Shown: positions 16,499 through 23,895 of the stretch, piece by piece
Layout: the number at the start of each line of letters is the position of its first letter
Numbering within the stretch: the stretch's first letter is position 1
From: Streptomyces sp. SID12501
GTDB lineage: Bacteria > Actinomycetota > Actinomycetes > Streptomycetales > Streptomycetaceae
Length of the DNA: 64,000 nt
Assembly: GCF_010550245.1 (NCBI RefSeq)
Contig: NZ_JAAGLU010000036.1
Location: forward strand, 52,166-116,165
Direction of reading: 5' to 3'
The notes under the pieces: generated by a model
Told to the model about the DNA's origin: nothing
Seen by the model: the letters and a program-made list of their open reading frames with translations, nothing else
Database searches by the model: none
Program-made: the position numbers and the translations under genes

Positions 16499-17692
16499 AT
16501 GAGTGAGACAGCAGCCCCGCCGGCCGTCGCCCTGCGAGCCCGCGCCGAGATCGACCTGGCCGCCCTGCGGGCCAACGTACGGACCTTGCGCGCCCGCGCG
16601 CGCGGCGCCGCGCTGATGGCTGTCGTCAAGTCCGACGCGTACGGCCACGGGGCCCTCCGGTGTGCTCGGGCGGCCGTCGAGGCGGGCGCCGAGTGGCTCG
16701 GCACCGCCACCCCCGAGGAGGCGCTCGCGCTGCGGGATCCGGCCTCCGGGATTCCCGCCCACGTACGGGTCATGTGCTGGCTCTGGACCCCGGGCGGGCC
16801 CTGGCAGGCCGCCATCGAGGCCGACATCGACGTGTCGGTGGGCGGGATGTGGGCCCTGCGGGAGGTCGTTGAGGCAGCCGCCGCCGCCCGGCGGCCCGCG
16901 CGCGTCCAGCTCAAGGCCGACACCGGGCTCGGGCGCGGCGGCTGCCAGCCGGGGGACGACTGGTGCGCGCTCGTCGCCGCCGCGCTGCCCGCCGAGCGTG
17001 ACGGGCTGATCCGGGTGACCGGGCTGTGGTCCCATCTCGCCTGTGCCGACGAACCCGAGCATCCCTCCATCGACGCCCAGCTCACCCGCTTCCACGAGAT
17101 GGTCGCTTACGCCGAGCGGCACGGACTGCGGCCCGACGTGCGGCACCTCGCCAACTCGCCCGCCGTGCTCAGCCGCCCGGACACGCACTTCGACCTCGTA
17201 CGGACGGGGGTGGCTGTCTATGGGATCTCGCCGAGTCCTGAGATCGGCAGCTCCACCGACCTCGGTCTTCGCCCCGTGATGACGCTGGCCGCCTCGCTCG
17301 CGCTGGTCAAGCACGTACCGGGCGGGCACGGCGTCAGTTACGGGCACCACTACGTCACCCCCGGCGCCACCACCCTCGGCCTCGTCCCCGTCGGCTACGC
17401 GGACGGCATCCCGCGCCACGCCTCCGGCACCGGCCCCGTCCTGATCGGCGGCAAGTGGCGGACCGTGGCCGGGCGGGTCGCCATGGACCAGTTCGTCGTC
17501 GACCTCGGGGGCGACGAGCCCGAAGAGGGCGCGGAAGTCCTGCTCTTCGGGCCCGGCGACCGAGGCGAGCCCACCGCCGAGGACTGGGCACAGGCGGCCG
17601 GGACGATCGCGTACGAAATCATCACCCGCATCGGAACCCGGGTGCCCCGCGTGTACGTGAATGTGAATGAGGAAGAGGACCGAGAGGGGTAG
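16499..17692 (+). CDS. alr: Alanine racemase
   Basis: A 397-residue PLP enzyme making D-alanine for peptidoglycan. The PLP-binding lysine is Lys44 in VVKSDAYGHG, and the second catalytic region is present (GVSYGHHYVTPGATT, then PVGYADGIPR). Length is normal. The ATG is close behind the L,D-transpeptidase gene (43 bases). The usual following gene, an alpha/beta hydrolase, and then tsaE are next. Confidence 0.97.
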   Translation: MSETAAPPAVALRARAEIDLAALRANVRTLRARARGAALMAVVKSDAYGHGALRCARAAVEAGAEWLGTATPEEALALRDPASGIPAHVRVMCWLWTPGGPWQAAIEADIDVSVGGMWALREVVEAAAAARRPARVQLKADTGLGRGGCQPGDDWCALVAAALPAERDGLIRVTGLWSHLACADEPEHPSIDAQLTRFHEMVAYAERHGLRPDVRHLANSPAVLSRPDTHFDLVRTGVAVYGISPSPEIGSSTDLGLRPVMTLAASLALVKHVPGGHGVSYGHHYVTPGATTLGLVPVGYADGIPRHASGTGPVLIGGKWRTVAGRVAMDQFVVDLGGDEPEEGAEVLLFGPGDRGEPTAEDWAQAAGTIAYEIITRIGTRVPRVYVNVNEEEDREG

Positions 17693-17740
17693 GCGCCCGC
17701 GGGGTTCCTCGGTCGGCGGCACGAGTAACCGCGGCGACCT

Positions 17741-17819
17741 CAGTGGTGGTTCCAGCCTTAGCGGCAGTTCAAGTCCTAGTGGCAGGCAGTTCCAGTCTTC
17801 AGTGGTAATTCCAGCAAGG
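17741..17819 (+). repeat. Four imperfect tandem repeats of about 20 bp upstream of the hydrolase gene
   Basis: Units of 18-21 bases built on a GTGG-x-TTCCAG-x-CTTA pattern begin at about 17741, 17761, 17779 and 17800. The last one carries the AAGGAG ribosome-binding site of the gene at 17828. Confidence 0.5.
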
Positions 17820-17827
17820 AGCGGTAC

Positions 17828-19087
17828 GTGAGCGAGAGCAGTGCGGAGGTCGTCGCGAGCGCCGCCACGGCGGTCGTGGCCTCCGCCGCGGGGGCGACGG
17901 GCGGGGGGTGGCGCCGGGCGACCGGTATCGCGGGCGTCGCCATAGGAGTGGTGGCCGCCGGTGCCGCCGCGGGGGTCGCCGTCGAGCGGCTCACCGTGGG
18001 GCGCGGCATCCGCGAGCGGGCGCGGATGGCGCTCGACTCGACGGGCCCGTACGGCGCGCTGCGCGGCACCCCGGGGAAGGCGTACGCCGACGACGGCACC
18101 GAGCTGTACTACGAGGTCGACGACGTCGACCCGGAGGCCGCGCCCGCCCTCACCCCGCGCCGGCGGCGGCTCTTCGGGCGCAAGGCCCCGGCCCCCGTCA
18201 CCGTCGTCTTCAGTCACGGCTACTGCCTCAGCCAGGACTCCTGGCACTTCCAGCGGGCCGCCCTGCGCGGGGTCGTCCGCAGCGTGTACTGGGACCAGCG
18301 CAGCCATGGGCGGTCGGGGCGCGGAGTCGCCCAGCACGAGGGTGTGGTCCTCTCCATCGACCAGCTCGGGCGGGATCTGAAGGCCGTCCTCGACGCCGCC
18401 GTGCCCGAGGGGCCGATCGTGCTCGTCGGGCACTCGATGGGCGGGATGACCGTCATGGCCTTCGCCGACCAGTACCCGGATCTGGTGCGGGAGCGGGTCG
18501 TCGCGGTCGCCTTCGTCGGTACGTCGTCCGGGCGGCTCGGCGAGGTCAACTTCGGGCTGCCCGTCGCGGGCGTGAACGCGGTCCGGCGGGTGCTGCCCGG
18601 CGTACTGAAGGCGCTGGGGCAGCAGGCCGAGTGGGTGGAGCGGGGGCGGCGGGCCACCACCGATCTCTTCGCCGGCATCATCAAGCGGTACTCGTTCTCG
18701 TCGCGGGACGTCGACCCCGCTGTCGCCCGGTTCGCCGAGCGGATGATCGAGAGCACGCCCATCGATGTCGTCGCCGAGTTCTACCCGGCCTTCACCGAGC
18801 ACGACAAGACCGAGGCCCTCGGCCACTTCAAGGACCTGCCCGTGCTGGTGCTGGCCGGGGTCGGCGACCTCGTCACGCCCAGCGAGCACAGCGAGGCCAT
18901 CGCCGACCTGCTGCCGGACGCCGAGCTGGTCCTCGTGCCGGACGCCGGGCACCTGGTGATGCTGGAGCACCCGGAGGCGGTCACCGACCGGCTCGCCGAC
19001 CTGCTCACCCGCGCGGGCGCCGTGCCGGCAGGGGCTACCGTTTCCGGTTATGGAAGCACCAGCAGCAGCGCACGACACCCCGGCTGA
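17828..19087 (+). CDS. Alpha/beta hydrolase, membrane-anchored
   Basis: A 419-residue alpha/beta hydrolase. An Ala/Gly-rich hydrophobic segment at about 38-58 (GIAGVAIGVVAAGAAAGVAV) suggests an N-terminal anchor. The nucleophile elbow is GHSMGG, the acid lies in VLAGVGDLVTP and the catalytic His in PDAGHLVMLE. The GTG start follows AAGGAG. It is the conserved gene between alr and tsaE in Streptomyces and overlaps tsaE by 38 bases, suggesting co-translation. The substrate is unknown. Confidence 0.9.
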   Translation: MSESSAEVVASAATAVVASAAGATGGGWRRATGIAGVAIGVVAAGAAAGVAVERLTVGRGIRERARMALDSTGPYGALRGTPGKAYADDGTELYYEVDDVDPEAAPALTPRRRRLFGRKAPAPVTVVFSHGYCLSQDSWHFQRAALRGVVRSVYWDQRSHGRSGRGVAQHEGVVLSIDQLGRDLKAVLDAAVPEGPIVLVGHSMGGMTVMAFADQYPDLVRERVVAVAFVGTSSGRLGEVNFGLPVAGVNAVRRVLPGVLKALGQQAEWVERGRRATTDLFAGIIKRYSFSSRDVDPAVARFAERMIESTPIDVVAEFYPAFTEHDKTEALGHFKDLPVLVLAGVGDLVTPSEHSEAIADLLPDAELVLVPDAGHLVMLEHPEAVTDRLADLLTRAGAVPAGATVSGYGSTSSSARHPG

Positions 19088-19622
19088 GTCCCCCGCGCGC
19101 CCGACGCCCTCCTCGTCCGCCGAGCTCACCGTCAACTCGCCCGACGAGATGCGGGAGTTGGGCCGTCGGCTCGCCGGGCAGCTGCGGGCAGGCGACCTCG
19201 TGATGCTCACCGGTGAGCTCGGCGCGGGCAAGACGACGCTGACGCGCGGGCTCGGCGAGGGGCTCGGGGTCCGGGGTGCGGTCACCTCGCCCACCTTCGT
19301 GATCGCCCGCGTCCACCCCTCCCTCGGCGACGGCCCGCCGCTCGTCCACGTGGACGCGTACCGGCTGGGCGGCGGTCTCGACGACATGGAGGACCTCGAC
19401 CTCGACGTCTCCCTGCCCGAGTCCGTCATCGTCGTGGAGTGGGGCGAGGGCAAGGTCGAGGAGCTGACCGACGACCGCCTCCATCTCCTCATCCACCGGG
19501 CCGTCGGGACTGTGCCTTCCCGGGGGACGACCCCCGGACCCCCGGACACGGACGAGGTCCGGCACGTCACCCTCACGGGGGTGGGGGAGCGGTGGGCGAC
19601 GGTTGACCTGAGCGTCGTATGA
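19050..19622 (+). CDS. tsaE: tRNA threonylcarbamoyladenosine biosynthesis ATPase TsaE
   Basis: A 190-residue P-loop ATPase of the t6A pathway, which modifies A37 of ANN-decoding tRNAs with TsaB and TsaD. The Walker A GELGAGKTTL and the family motif TSPTFVIAR are present, as are HVDAYRLG and VVEWGEG. An N-terminal extension of about 25 residues overlaps the hydrolase gene, so the true start might be further in. TsaB, RimI and TsaD follow 1 kb downstream, after two small genes that interrupt the cluster. Confidence 0.94.
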   Translation: MEAPAAAHDTPAESPARPTPSSSAELTVNSPDEMRELGRRLAGQLRAGDLVMLTGELGAGKTTLTRGLGEGLGVRGAVTSPTFVIARVHPSLGDGPPLVHVDAYRLGGGLDDMEDLDLDVSLPESVIVVEWGEGKVEELTDDRLHLLIHRAVGTVPSRGTTPGPPDTDEVRHVTLTGVGERWATVDLSVV

Positions 19623-19703
19623 ACGTTTGCGTGAATGTTCCGACAATCCGTCGGCAAGATGTTGCGTTCGGCGTCTCACGCGTGGTCACATGGTACCCAG
19701 TCC

Positions 19704-19725
19704 GTGGTTAGGCTTACCTAACCAC
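19704..19725. promoter_or_regulatory. Probable iron box (DmdR/IdeR operator)
   Basis: A palindrome with 9-bp arms GTGGTTAGG and CCTAACCAC around the centre CTTA. The core TTAGGCTTACCTAA closely matches the right 14 positions of the actinobacterial iron box TTAGGTTAG-S-CTAACCTAA. It lies 29 bases upstream of the ATG at 19754, overlapping or near its promoter. I infer iron-dependent repression of the small gene downstream. Confidence 0.65.
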
Positions 19726-19753
19726 GCCCGCCCCCGAACTTCAGGAGGCGTCC

Positions 19754-19945
19754 ATGTCGGCTATAGAGGGCGCGAGCACGAGCAGCAGCACGAGCACCAG
19801 CATCGGCACGCCCAGGTCGAAGCCGTACGCGGTCTCCGGGGTGTCCATGCGTGATCTGCTGGCGTCCTGTGCCGCCGCCCGCGCGATCTCGACGCCTCCG
19901 CGCCCGCCCGAGGCGCCCGTCCGGCAGCAGCCGAAAGCCGCGTAG
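19754..19945 (+). CDS. Small Ser/Thr-rich protein behind an iron box, function unknown
   Basis: A 63-residue protein starting MSAIEGASTSSSTSTS. A Ser/Thr tract (residues 8-17) is followed by SKPYAVSGVSMRDLLASCAAARAIS, a probable amphipathic helix with a single Cys, and a Pro-rich tail. There is no signal peptide or membrane segment. The ribosome site CAGGAGG precedes the ATG. The composed middle block and dedicated regulatory site argue that it is a real gene. I do not recognise a function. Iron repression would make it a candidate iron-starvation response peptide. Confidence 0.7.
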   Translation: MSAIEGASTSSSTSTSIGTPRSKPYAVSGVSMRDLLASCAAARAISTPPRPPEAPVRQQPKAA

Positions 19946-19950
19946 CGCGT

Positions 19951-20505
19951 TCAGCGGATCACGACGACCTTCTCGCCGATCGTCGCGAACTCCCACATCG
20001 CGTCCCCGTCCGGCCGGGTCTCCCGGATGCCGCCCGTGCGCGCCTCCGGGTCCTGCAGCGGAGCCGAGCCGTCCACCGCCGCGCTGAAGCCGATGCCCAC
20101 GCCGTCCACGCCCGTGAACCGCACGACGTGCTCGATCGGAGTGCCGTCGGTCCCCGTGATCGAGTTCGAGCGGGACGTGACCAGATAGCTGCCCGGCGCC
20201 GGATCGACCGTCCCCGGCGCGACGGGGAACGAGCGGCGCACCCTGCCGTTGTCGCCGACCAGCCACACCCGGTCGTCGTCCAGGGAGTACACGACCCGCC
20301 TGCCCGTTCCGGAGCCGGCCGGCAGGGCGTCGGGATGCCGGGTGTCCCGGGGGACCTTCGAGGCCGTCACCGGCGCCGTGGGGGAAACGCGCTCGGCGCC
20401 CGGGCGCAGCGGGGCGTTCGCCGAGGCCTGGTAGGCGAGGAAGCCGACCGTGGCGAGAGCCGTCGCGGTGAGCCCGGCCACGAATCCCGAGCCGCTCCTG
20501 GTCAC
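19951..20505 (-). CDS. Membrane-anchored or secreted protein with a degenerate L,D-transpeptidase-like C-terminus
   Basis: A 184-residue protein. An N-terminal hydrophobic segment (about 8-27) is a signal or anchor, followed by a Pro-rich linker. The last 110 residues read like a YkuD fold: VVYSLDDDRVWLVGDNGRV at the start, and GGIRETRPDGDAMWEFATI then VVVIR where active enzymes have GC(I/V)R and a valine-rich end. The Cys position is Gly, and I see no matching active-site His, so it is probably inactive. It starts at GTG and runs convergent to the iron-box gene. Confidence 0.65.
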   Translation of the reverse strand: MTRSGSGFVAGLTATALATVGFLAYQASANAPLRPGAERVSPTAPVTASKVPRDTRHPDALPAGSGTGRRVVYSLDDDRVWLVGDNGRVRRSFPVAPGTVDPAPGSYLVTSRSNSITGTDGTPIEHVVRFTGVDGVGIGFSAAVDGSAPLQDPEARTGGIRETRPDGDAMWEFATIGEKVVVIR

Positions 20506-20615
20506 CAGTGCCCACCTCTTCGTCTTGTACGTCCCGTTTTGTGGCGACGGTAGCAGCAGCCGTACCGCCGACCGGAGCGGCCGTGCGCGGGGCGCGGGCG
20601 CCGTAGGCTGTTCGC

Positions 20616-21272
20616 GTGCTCTTGCTCGCTCTGGATACCGCCACCCCGGCCGTCACGGTCGCCCTGCACGACGGGACGGCCGTTGTCGCCGCGTCGAGCC
20701 AGGTCGACGCGCGACGGCACGGGGAACTGCTGCTGCCCGCCGTCGACCGGATCCTCGCCGAGGCGGGCACGGGCCTCGACGCCGTCACCGTCGTCGTCGT
20801 CGGCATCGGCCCCGGCCCCTACACCGGGCTGCGCGTCGGCCTGATGACCGCCGACACCTTCGGATTCGCCCTCGGCGTCCCCGTACACGGCGTCTGCACC
20901 CTGGACGGCCTCGCGTACGCCTCCGACATCGAGGACGGCCCCTTCGTCGTGGCGACCGACGCCCGCCGCAAGGAGGTCTACTGGGCGCGCTACAGCGACT
21001 CCCGTACGAGAGTGACGGAGCCGTCCGTCGACCGGCCGGCGGACATCGCGGACCAGGTCGCGGGACTGCTGGCCGTCGGAGCGGGCGCCCTGCTCTACCC
21101 GGACACCTTCCCCAGCGCGCACGCGCCCGAGCACGTCTGTGCGGCGGCCCTCGCCTCCCTGGCCGCCGAACGGCTGGCGGCGGGCGTCGAACTCCCGGCC
21201 CCCCGGCCCCTCTACCTGCGCCGACCCGACGCGCAGGTCCCCAAGAACTACAAGGTGGTCACCCCGAAGTGA
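20616..21272 (+). CDS. tsaB: tRNA threonylcarbamoyladenosine biosynthesis protein TsaB
   Basis: A 218-residue ASKHA-fold protein that scaffolds TsaD in the t6A complex. The N-terminal signature LLALDTATPAVTVALHDG and the motif GIGPGPYTGLRVGL are clear. Length is normal. The start is GTG at 20616. It overlaps rimI by GTGA, giving a translationally coupled tsaB-rimI-tsaD unit. Confidence 0.95.
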   Translation: MLLLALDTATPAVTVALHDGTAVVAASSQVDARRHGELLLPAVDRILAEAGTGLDAVTVVVVGIGPGPYTGLRVGLMTADTFGFALGVPVHGVCTLDGLAYASDIEDGPFVVATDARRKEVYWARYSDSRTRVTEPSVDRPADIADQVAGLLAVGAGALLYPDTFPSAHAPEHVCAAALASLAAERLAAGVELPAPRPLYLRRPDAQVPKNYKVVTPK

Positions 21273-21853
21273 CGACTGCCGTGCTGCGTGAGATGCGCTG
21301 GTGGGACATCGAGCCCGCGCTGGAACTGGAGAGGGACCTCTTCCCCGAGGACGCCTGGTCCCGGGGCATGTTCTGGTCCGACCTGGCCCATGCGCGGGGA
21401 CCGCACGCGACCCGGCGGTACTTCGTCGCCGAGGACGAGCGCGCGGAGGGCGGCGGCAGACGGATCATCGGGTACGGCGGGCTCGCCGTCGCCGGTACCG
21501 AATCCGACAACGGCTCCGCCACGGGGGCCGACGTGCAGACGATCGCCGTCGCCCGCGAGCACTGGGGCACCGGCCTCGGTGCCGTGCTGCTGACCGAGCT
21601 GCTGCGGGCGGCGACCGCGTTCGAGTGCACCGAGGTCATGCTGGAGTGCCGGGTGGACAACGTGCGCGCGCAGAAGCTGTACGAGAGGTTCGGCTTCGAG
21701 CCCATCGGGTTCCGGCGCGGCTACTACCAGCCGGGGAACGTCGACGCCCTGGTGATGCGGCTGCGCGACCCGGCGGCATCGGTGCCTTCGACTCCCTCGA
21801 CTTCCTCAGCCCCTTCAGCCCCTTCAGCACAAGGAACCGAGAGCAATGGCTGA
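21269..21853 (+). CDS. rimI: Ribosomal protein S18 N-alanine acetyltransferase RimI-like
   Basis: A 194-residue GNAT acetyltransferase. The acetyl-CoA loop is seen in IAVAREHWGTGLGAVLL and the later core in CRVDNVRAQKLYERFGFEPIG. The GTG start overlaps the tsaB stop. The final 25 residues form a Ser/Pro/Thr low-complexity tail (PSTPSTSSAPSAPSAQ) beyond the GNAT fold, which overlaps the next gene's start by 8 bases. The usual substrate is the S18 N-terminus; in some bacteria the enzyme has broader targets. Confidence 0.92.
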   Translation: MTTAVLREMRWWDIEPALELERDLFPEDAWSRGMFWSDLAHARGPHATRRYFVAEDERAEGGGRRIIGYGGLAVAGTESDNGSATGADVQTIAVAREHWGTGLGAVLLTELLRAATAFECTEVMLECRVDNVRAQKLYERFGFEPIGFRRGYYQPGNVDALVMRLRDPAASVPSTPSTSSAPSAPSAQGTESNG

Positions 21854-22988
21854 CTCCAGGGACGTGCCGCTCGTCCTCGGCATCGAGACCTCCTGCGACG
21901 AGACCGGCGTCGGTGTCGTCCGGGGGACCACGCTCCTCGCGGACGCCATCGCGTCCAGCGTCGACGAGCACGCCCGGTTCGGGGGTGTCGTGCCCGAGGT
22001 GGCCTCGCGGGCGCACCTGGAGGCGATGGTGCCGACGATCGAGCGGGCGCTGAAGGAAGCGGGGGTGAGCCCGAAGGACCTCGACGGCATCGCCGTCACC
22101 GCCGGTCCCGGGCTCGCGGGCGCGTTGCTGGTCGGGGTCTCGGCGGCGAAGGCGTACGCGTATGCACTGGGCAAGCCGCTGTACGGCGTGAACCATCTCG
22201 CCTCCCACATCTGCGTCGACCAGCTGGAACACGGGCCGCTGCCCGAGCCGACGATGGCCCTGCTGGTCAGCGGCGGCCACTCCTCGCTCCTCCTCTCCTC
22301 GGACATCACCTCCGACGTACGGCCCCTGGGCGCGACCATCGACGACGCGGCCGGCGAGGCCTTCGACAAGATCGCGCGGGTGCTGAACCTGGGCTTCCCC
22401 GGCGGCCCGGTCATCGACCGGTACGCGCGCGAGGGCGACCCGAAGGCCATCGCGTTCCCGCGCGGGCTGACCGGGCCGCGCGACGCCGCGTACGACTTCT
22501 CCTTCTCCGGGCTCAAGACCGCCGTGGCCCGCTGGATCGAGGCGAAGCGGGCGGCGGGGGAGGAGGTGCCGGTGCGAGACGTGTCGGCCTCCTTCCAGGA
22601 GGCGGTGGTGGACGTGCTGACCCGCAAGGCGGTGCGGGCCTGCAAGGACGAGGGCGTCGACCACCTGATGATCGGCGGGGGTGTCGCCGCCAACTCCCGG
22701 CTGCGGGCACTCGCCAAGGAGCGGTGCGAGGCGGCCGGTATCCAACTCCGGGTGCCCCGGCCCAAGTTGTGCACGGACAACGGCGCGATGGTGGCCGCTC
22801 TGGGCGCCGAGATGGTCGCCCGCAACCGGGCCCCCTCCGACTGGGACCTGTCGGCGGACTCCTCGCTGCCGGTGACCGACCCGCATGTGCCGGGACACAG
22901 CCGCAGCGACAGCCATAGCGACAGCGACAGTCACACGCATTCGCATGACCATGTGCATGAGGCCAGCAAGGGAAACCTGTACACGTGA
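21846..22988 (+). CDS. tsaD: tRNA N6-adenosine threonylcarbamoyltransferase TsaD with His-rich tail
   Basis: A 380-residue catalytic subunit of t6A formation, which transfers threonylcarbamoyl to A37. The family start VLGIETSCDETGVGVV, the metal-site region HLASHICVD, GGHSSLLL and GGGVAANSRLR are all present. Beyond the normal end the protein has a C-terminal tail of about 35 residues rich in Ser, Asp and His (HSRSDSHSDSDSHTHSHDH), a likely metal-binding stretch. It overlaps rimI upstream by 8 bases and a small gene downstream by GTGA. Confidence 0.96.
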   Translation: MADSRDVPLVLGIETSCDETGVGVVRGTTLLADAIASSVDEHARFGGVVPEVASRAHLEAMVPTIERALKEAGVSPKDLDGIAVTAGPGLAGALLVGVSAAKAYAYALGKPLYGVNHLASHICVDQLEHGPLPEPTMALLVSGGHSSLLLSSDITSDVRPLGATIDDAAGEAFDKIARVLNLGFPGGPVIDRYAREGDPKAIAFPRGLTGPRDAAYDFSFSGLKTAVARWIEAKRAAGEEVPVRDVSASFQEAVVDVLTRKAVRACKDEGVDHLMIGGGVAANSRLRALAKERCEAAGIQLRVPRPKLCTDNGAMVAALGAEMVARNRAPSDWDLSADSSLPVTDPHVPGHSRSDSHSDSDSHTHSHDHVHEASKGNLYT

Positions 22989-23239
22989 CCGTCGCGCTGA
23001 TGTGGGAGGCCCGGGCCGTCGAGGGCCGCGGGGACGAACTCCTCACCTGGGCAAGGGCGCAGGAGCTGGCGGAGACTCCGGTGCGCCGGGAGACGCTACG
23101 GGCTCCCCAGGACCGCGTCCTCGTCATCACCTGGTGGGACGCGGAGTACGACGCCGACCTGCCCGAACTTCCGGAGCCGGGCGCGGGGTTGGTGGTCAGG
23201 GCTGTGCACCGGTGGCGGTTCGAGGCGGTGGGCGAATAA
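22985..23239 (+). CDS. Small conserved protein coupled to tsaD, function unknown
   Basis: An 84-residue protein beginning VTVALMWEARAVEGRGDELLTW, with ITWWDAEYDADLPELPEP near the centre. The beta-alpha-beta character and length hint at a ferredoxin-like dimeric fold, but I assign no family. It starts inside the tsaD stop (GTGA), so it is very likely translated together with tsaD. Confidence 0.7.
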   Translation: MTVALMWEARAVEGRGDELLTWARAQELAETPVRRETLRAPQDRVLVITWWDAEYDADLPELPEPGAGLVVRAVHRWRFEAVGE

Positions 23240-23338
23240 GCGCCCGCATCTGTCGCGGGGCCCCGGCGGGCGGGCCGGTGACCGGCCGGGTGCGCACGGC
23301 GCGGAGGCATCTCGGGGGCGACGGCAGAGGAAACGGTC

Positions 23339-23710
23339 ATGAGTGACACGAACGAACCGTCCTGGTACGGCGTCCGGTGCGTATTCCGCCACCGGCACCT
23401 GGAGGTGTACGAGGAGAGGGTGACCCTGTGGGTCGCCCGGTCCCTGGGCGAGGCGATCGCCCAGGGAGAGGCGGAGGCCGCCGCGTACTGCGAGGACCTG
23501 GACGCCGTCGAGTACGTGGACTTCGCCGAGGCGTACGCGATGTTCGACTCCCCGGGGGAAGGCGCCGAGGTGTTCTCCTCGATGCGGGAGAGCGGGCTCC
23601 CGCCGGACGACTATGTGCGCAGGTTCTTCGCCACGGGAGAGGAACGGGCCGGCCGGGCCGGGAGCTTCCCGCGGCCGGATCGAGAGGTCACGGACAGCGC
23701 CACACCGTAA
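23339..23710 (+). CDS. Hypothetical protein, DUF4288-like
   Basis: A 123-residue acidic soluble protein. WYGVRCVFRHRHLEVYEERVTLW followed by an Ala/Glu-rich helix and EYVDFAEAYAMFDSP looks like DUF4288, a small domain of unknown function. A hairpin terminator follows 11 bases after the stop. No function can be inferred from the neighbours. Confidence 0.65.
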   Translation: MSDTNEPSWYGVRCVFRHRHLEVYEERVTLWVARSLGEAIAQGEAEAAAYCEDLDAVEYVDFAEAYAMFDSPGEGAEVFSSMRESGLPPDDYVRRFFATGEERAGRAGSFPRPDREVTDSATP

Positions 23711-23720
23711 AGACCTTCCC

Positions 23721-23743
23721 TGGGCCCGGGAACGCCGGGCCCA
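23721..23743 (+). terminator. Short GC-rich hairpin after the DUF4288-like gene
   Basis: A perfect 9-bp stem (23721-23729 with 23735-23743) with loop GAACG, just downstream of the stop at 23710. Confidence 0.6.
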
Positions 23744-23765
23744 TCTCCACAGCTGCCCCACCAGG

Positions 23766-23816
23766 TTGACATGGCTCGTTCACGTGAAGTCCATATCTGA
23801 CGCGTCGGTACGTCAG
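23766..23816 (+). promoter_or_regulatory. Candidate control region of the pst-like operon
   Basis: A perfect -35-like TTGACA lies at 23766-23771, but no good -10 was found at 17-18 bp. A perfect 10-bp palindrome TTCACGTGAA lies at 23779-23788. An inverted repeat CTGACG/CGTCAG (23797-23802 with 23811-23816) follows. GTTCACG at 23778 matches six of seven positions of a PHO-box unit (GTTCACC), but the next 11-bp unit is poor. Confidence 0.35.
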
Positions 23817-23828
23817 GATCCGGCCATT

Positions 23829-23871
23829 GACTCTCCTCGCACGGTGCCTTCGGTGCCGCGTGGGGAGAGTC
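23829..23871 (+). promoter_or_regulatory. Leader hairpin, possible attenuator, 24 bases before pstC
   Basis: A 20-bp stem (23829-23848 with 23852-23871, one mismatch and several wobbles) with loop TTC is followed by a T-rich run (GTTTCCGTTTCTTG). Its form is that of an intrinsic terminator, yet it lies in the leader between the candidate promoter and the pstC start at 23896. It may therefore be an attenuator, or a terminator for upstream transcription. Confidence 0.6.
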
Positions 23872-23895
23872 GTTTCCGTTTCTTGAGGGGCGTAC

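Noticed and set aside
16406..19657. A 1083-codon antisense frame across alr, the hydrolase and tsaE
   Set aside because: It lies opposite three recognised enzymes and has no domain or start-site evidence.
23778..23800. PHO box upstream of the pst-like operon
   Set aside because: Only one unit (GTTCACG) is good; the adjacent 11-bp unit (GTCCATATCTG) matches poorly, so I keep it as a weak candidate and do not call PhoP control.
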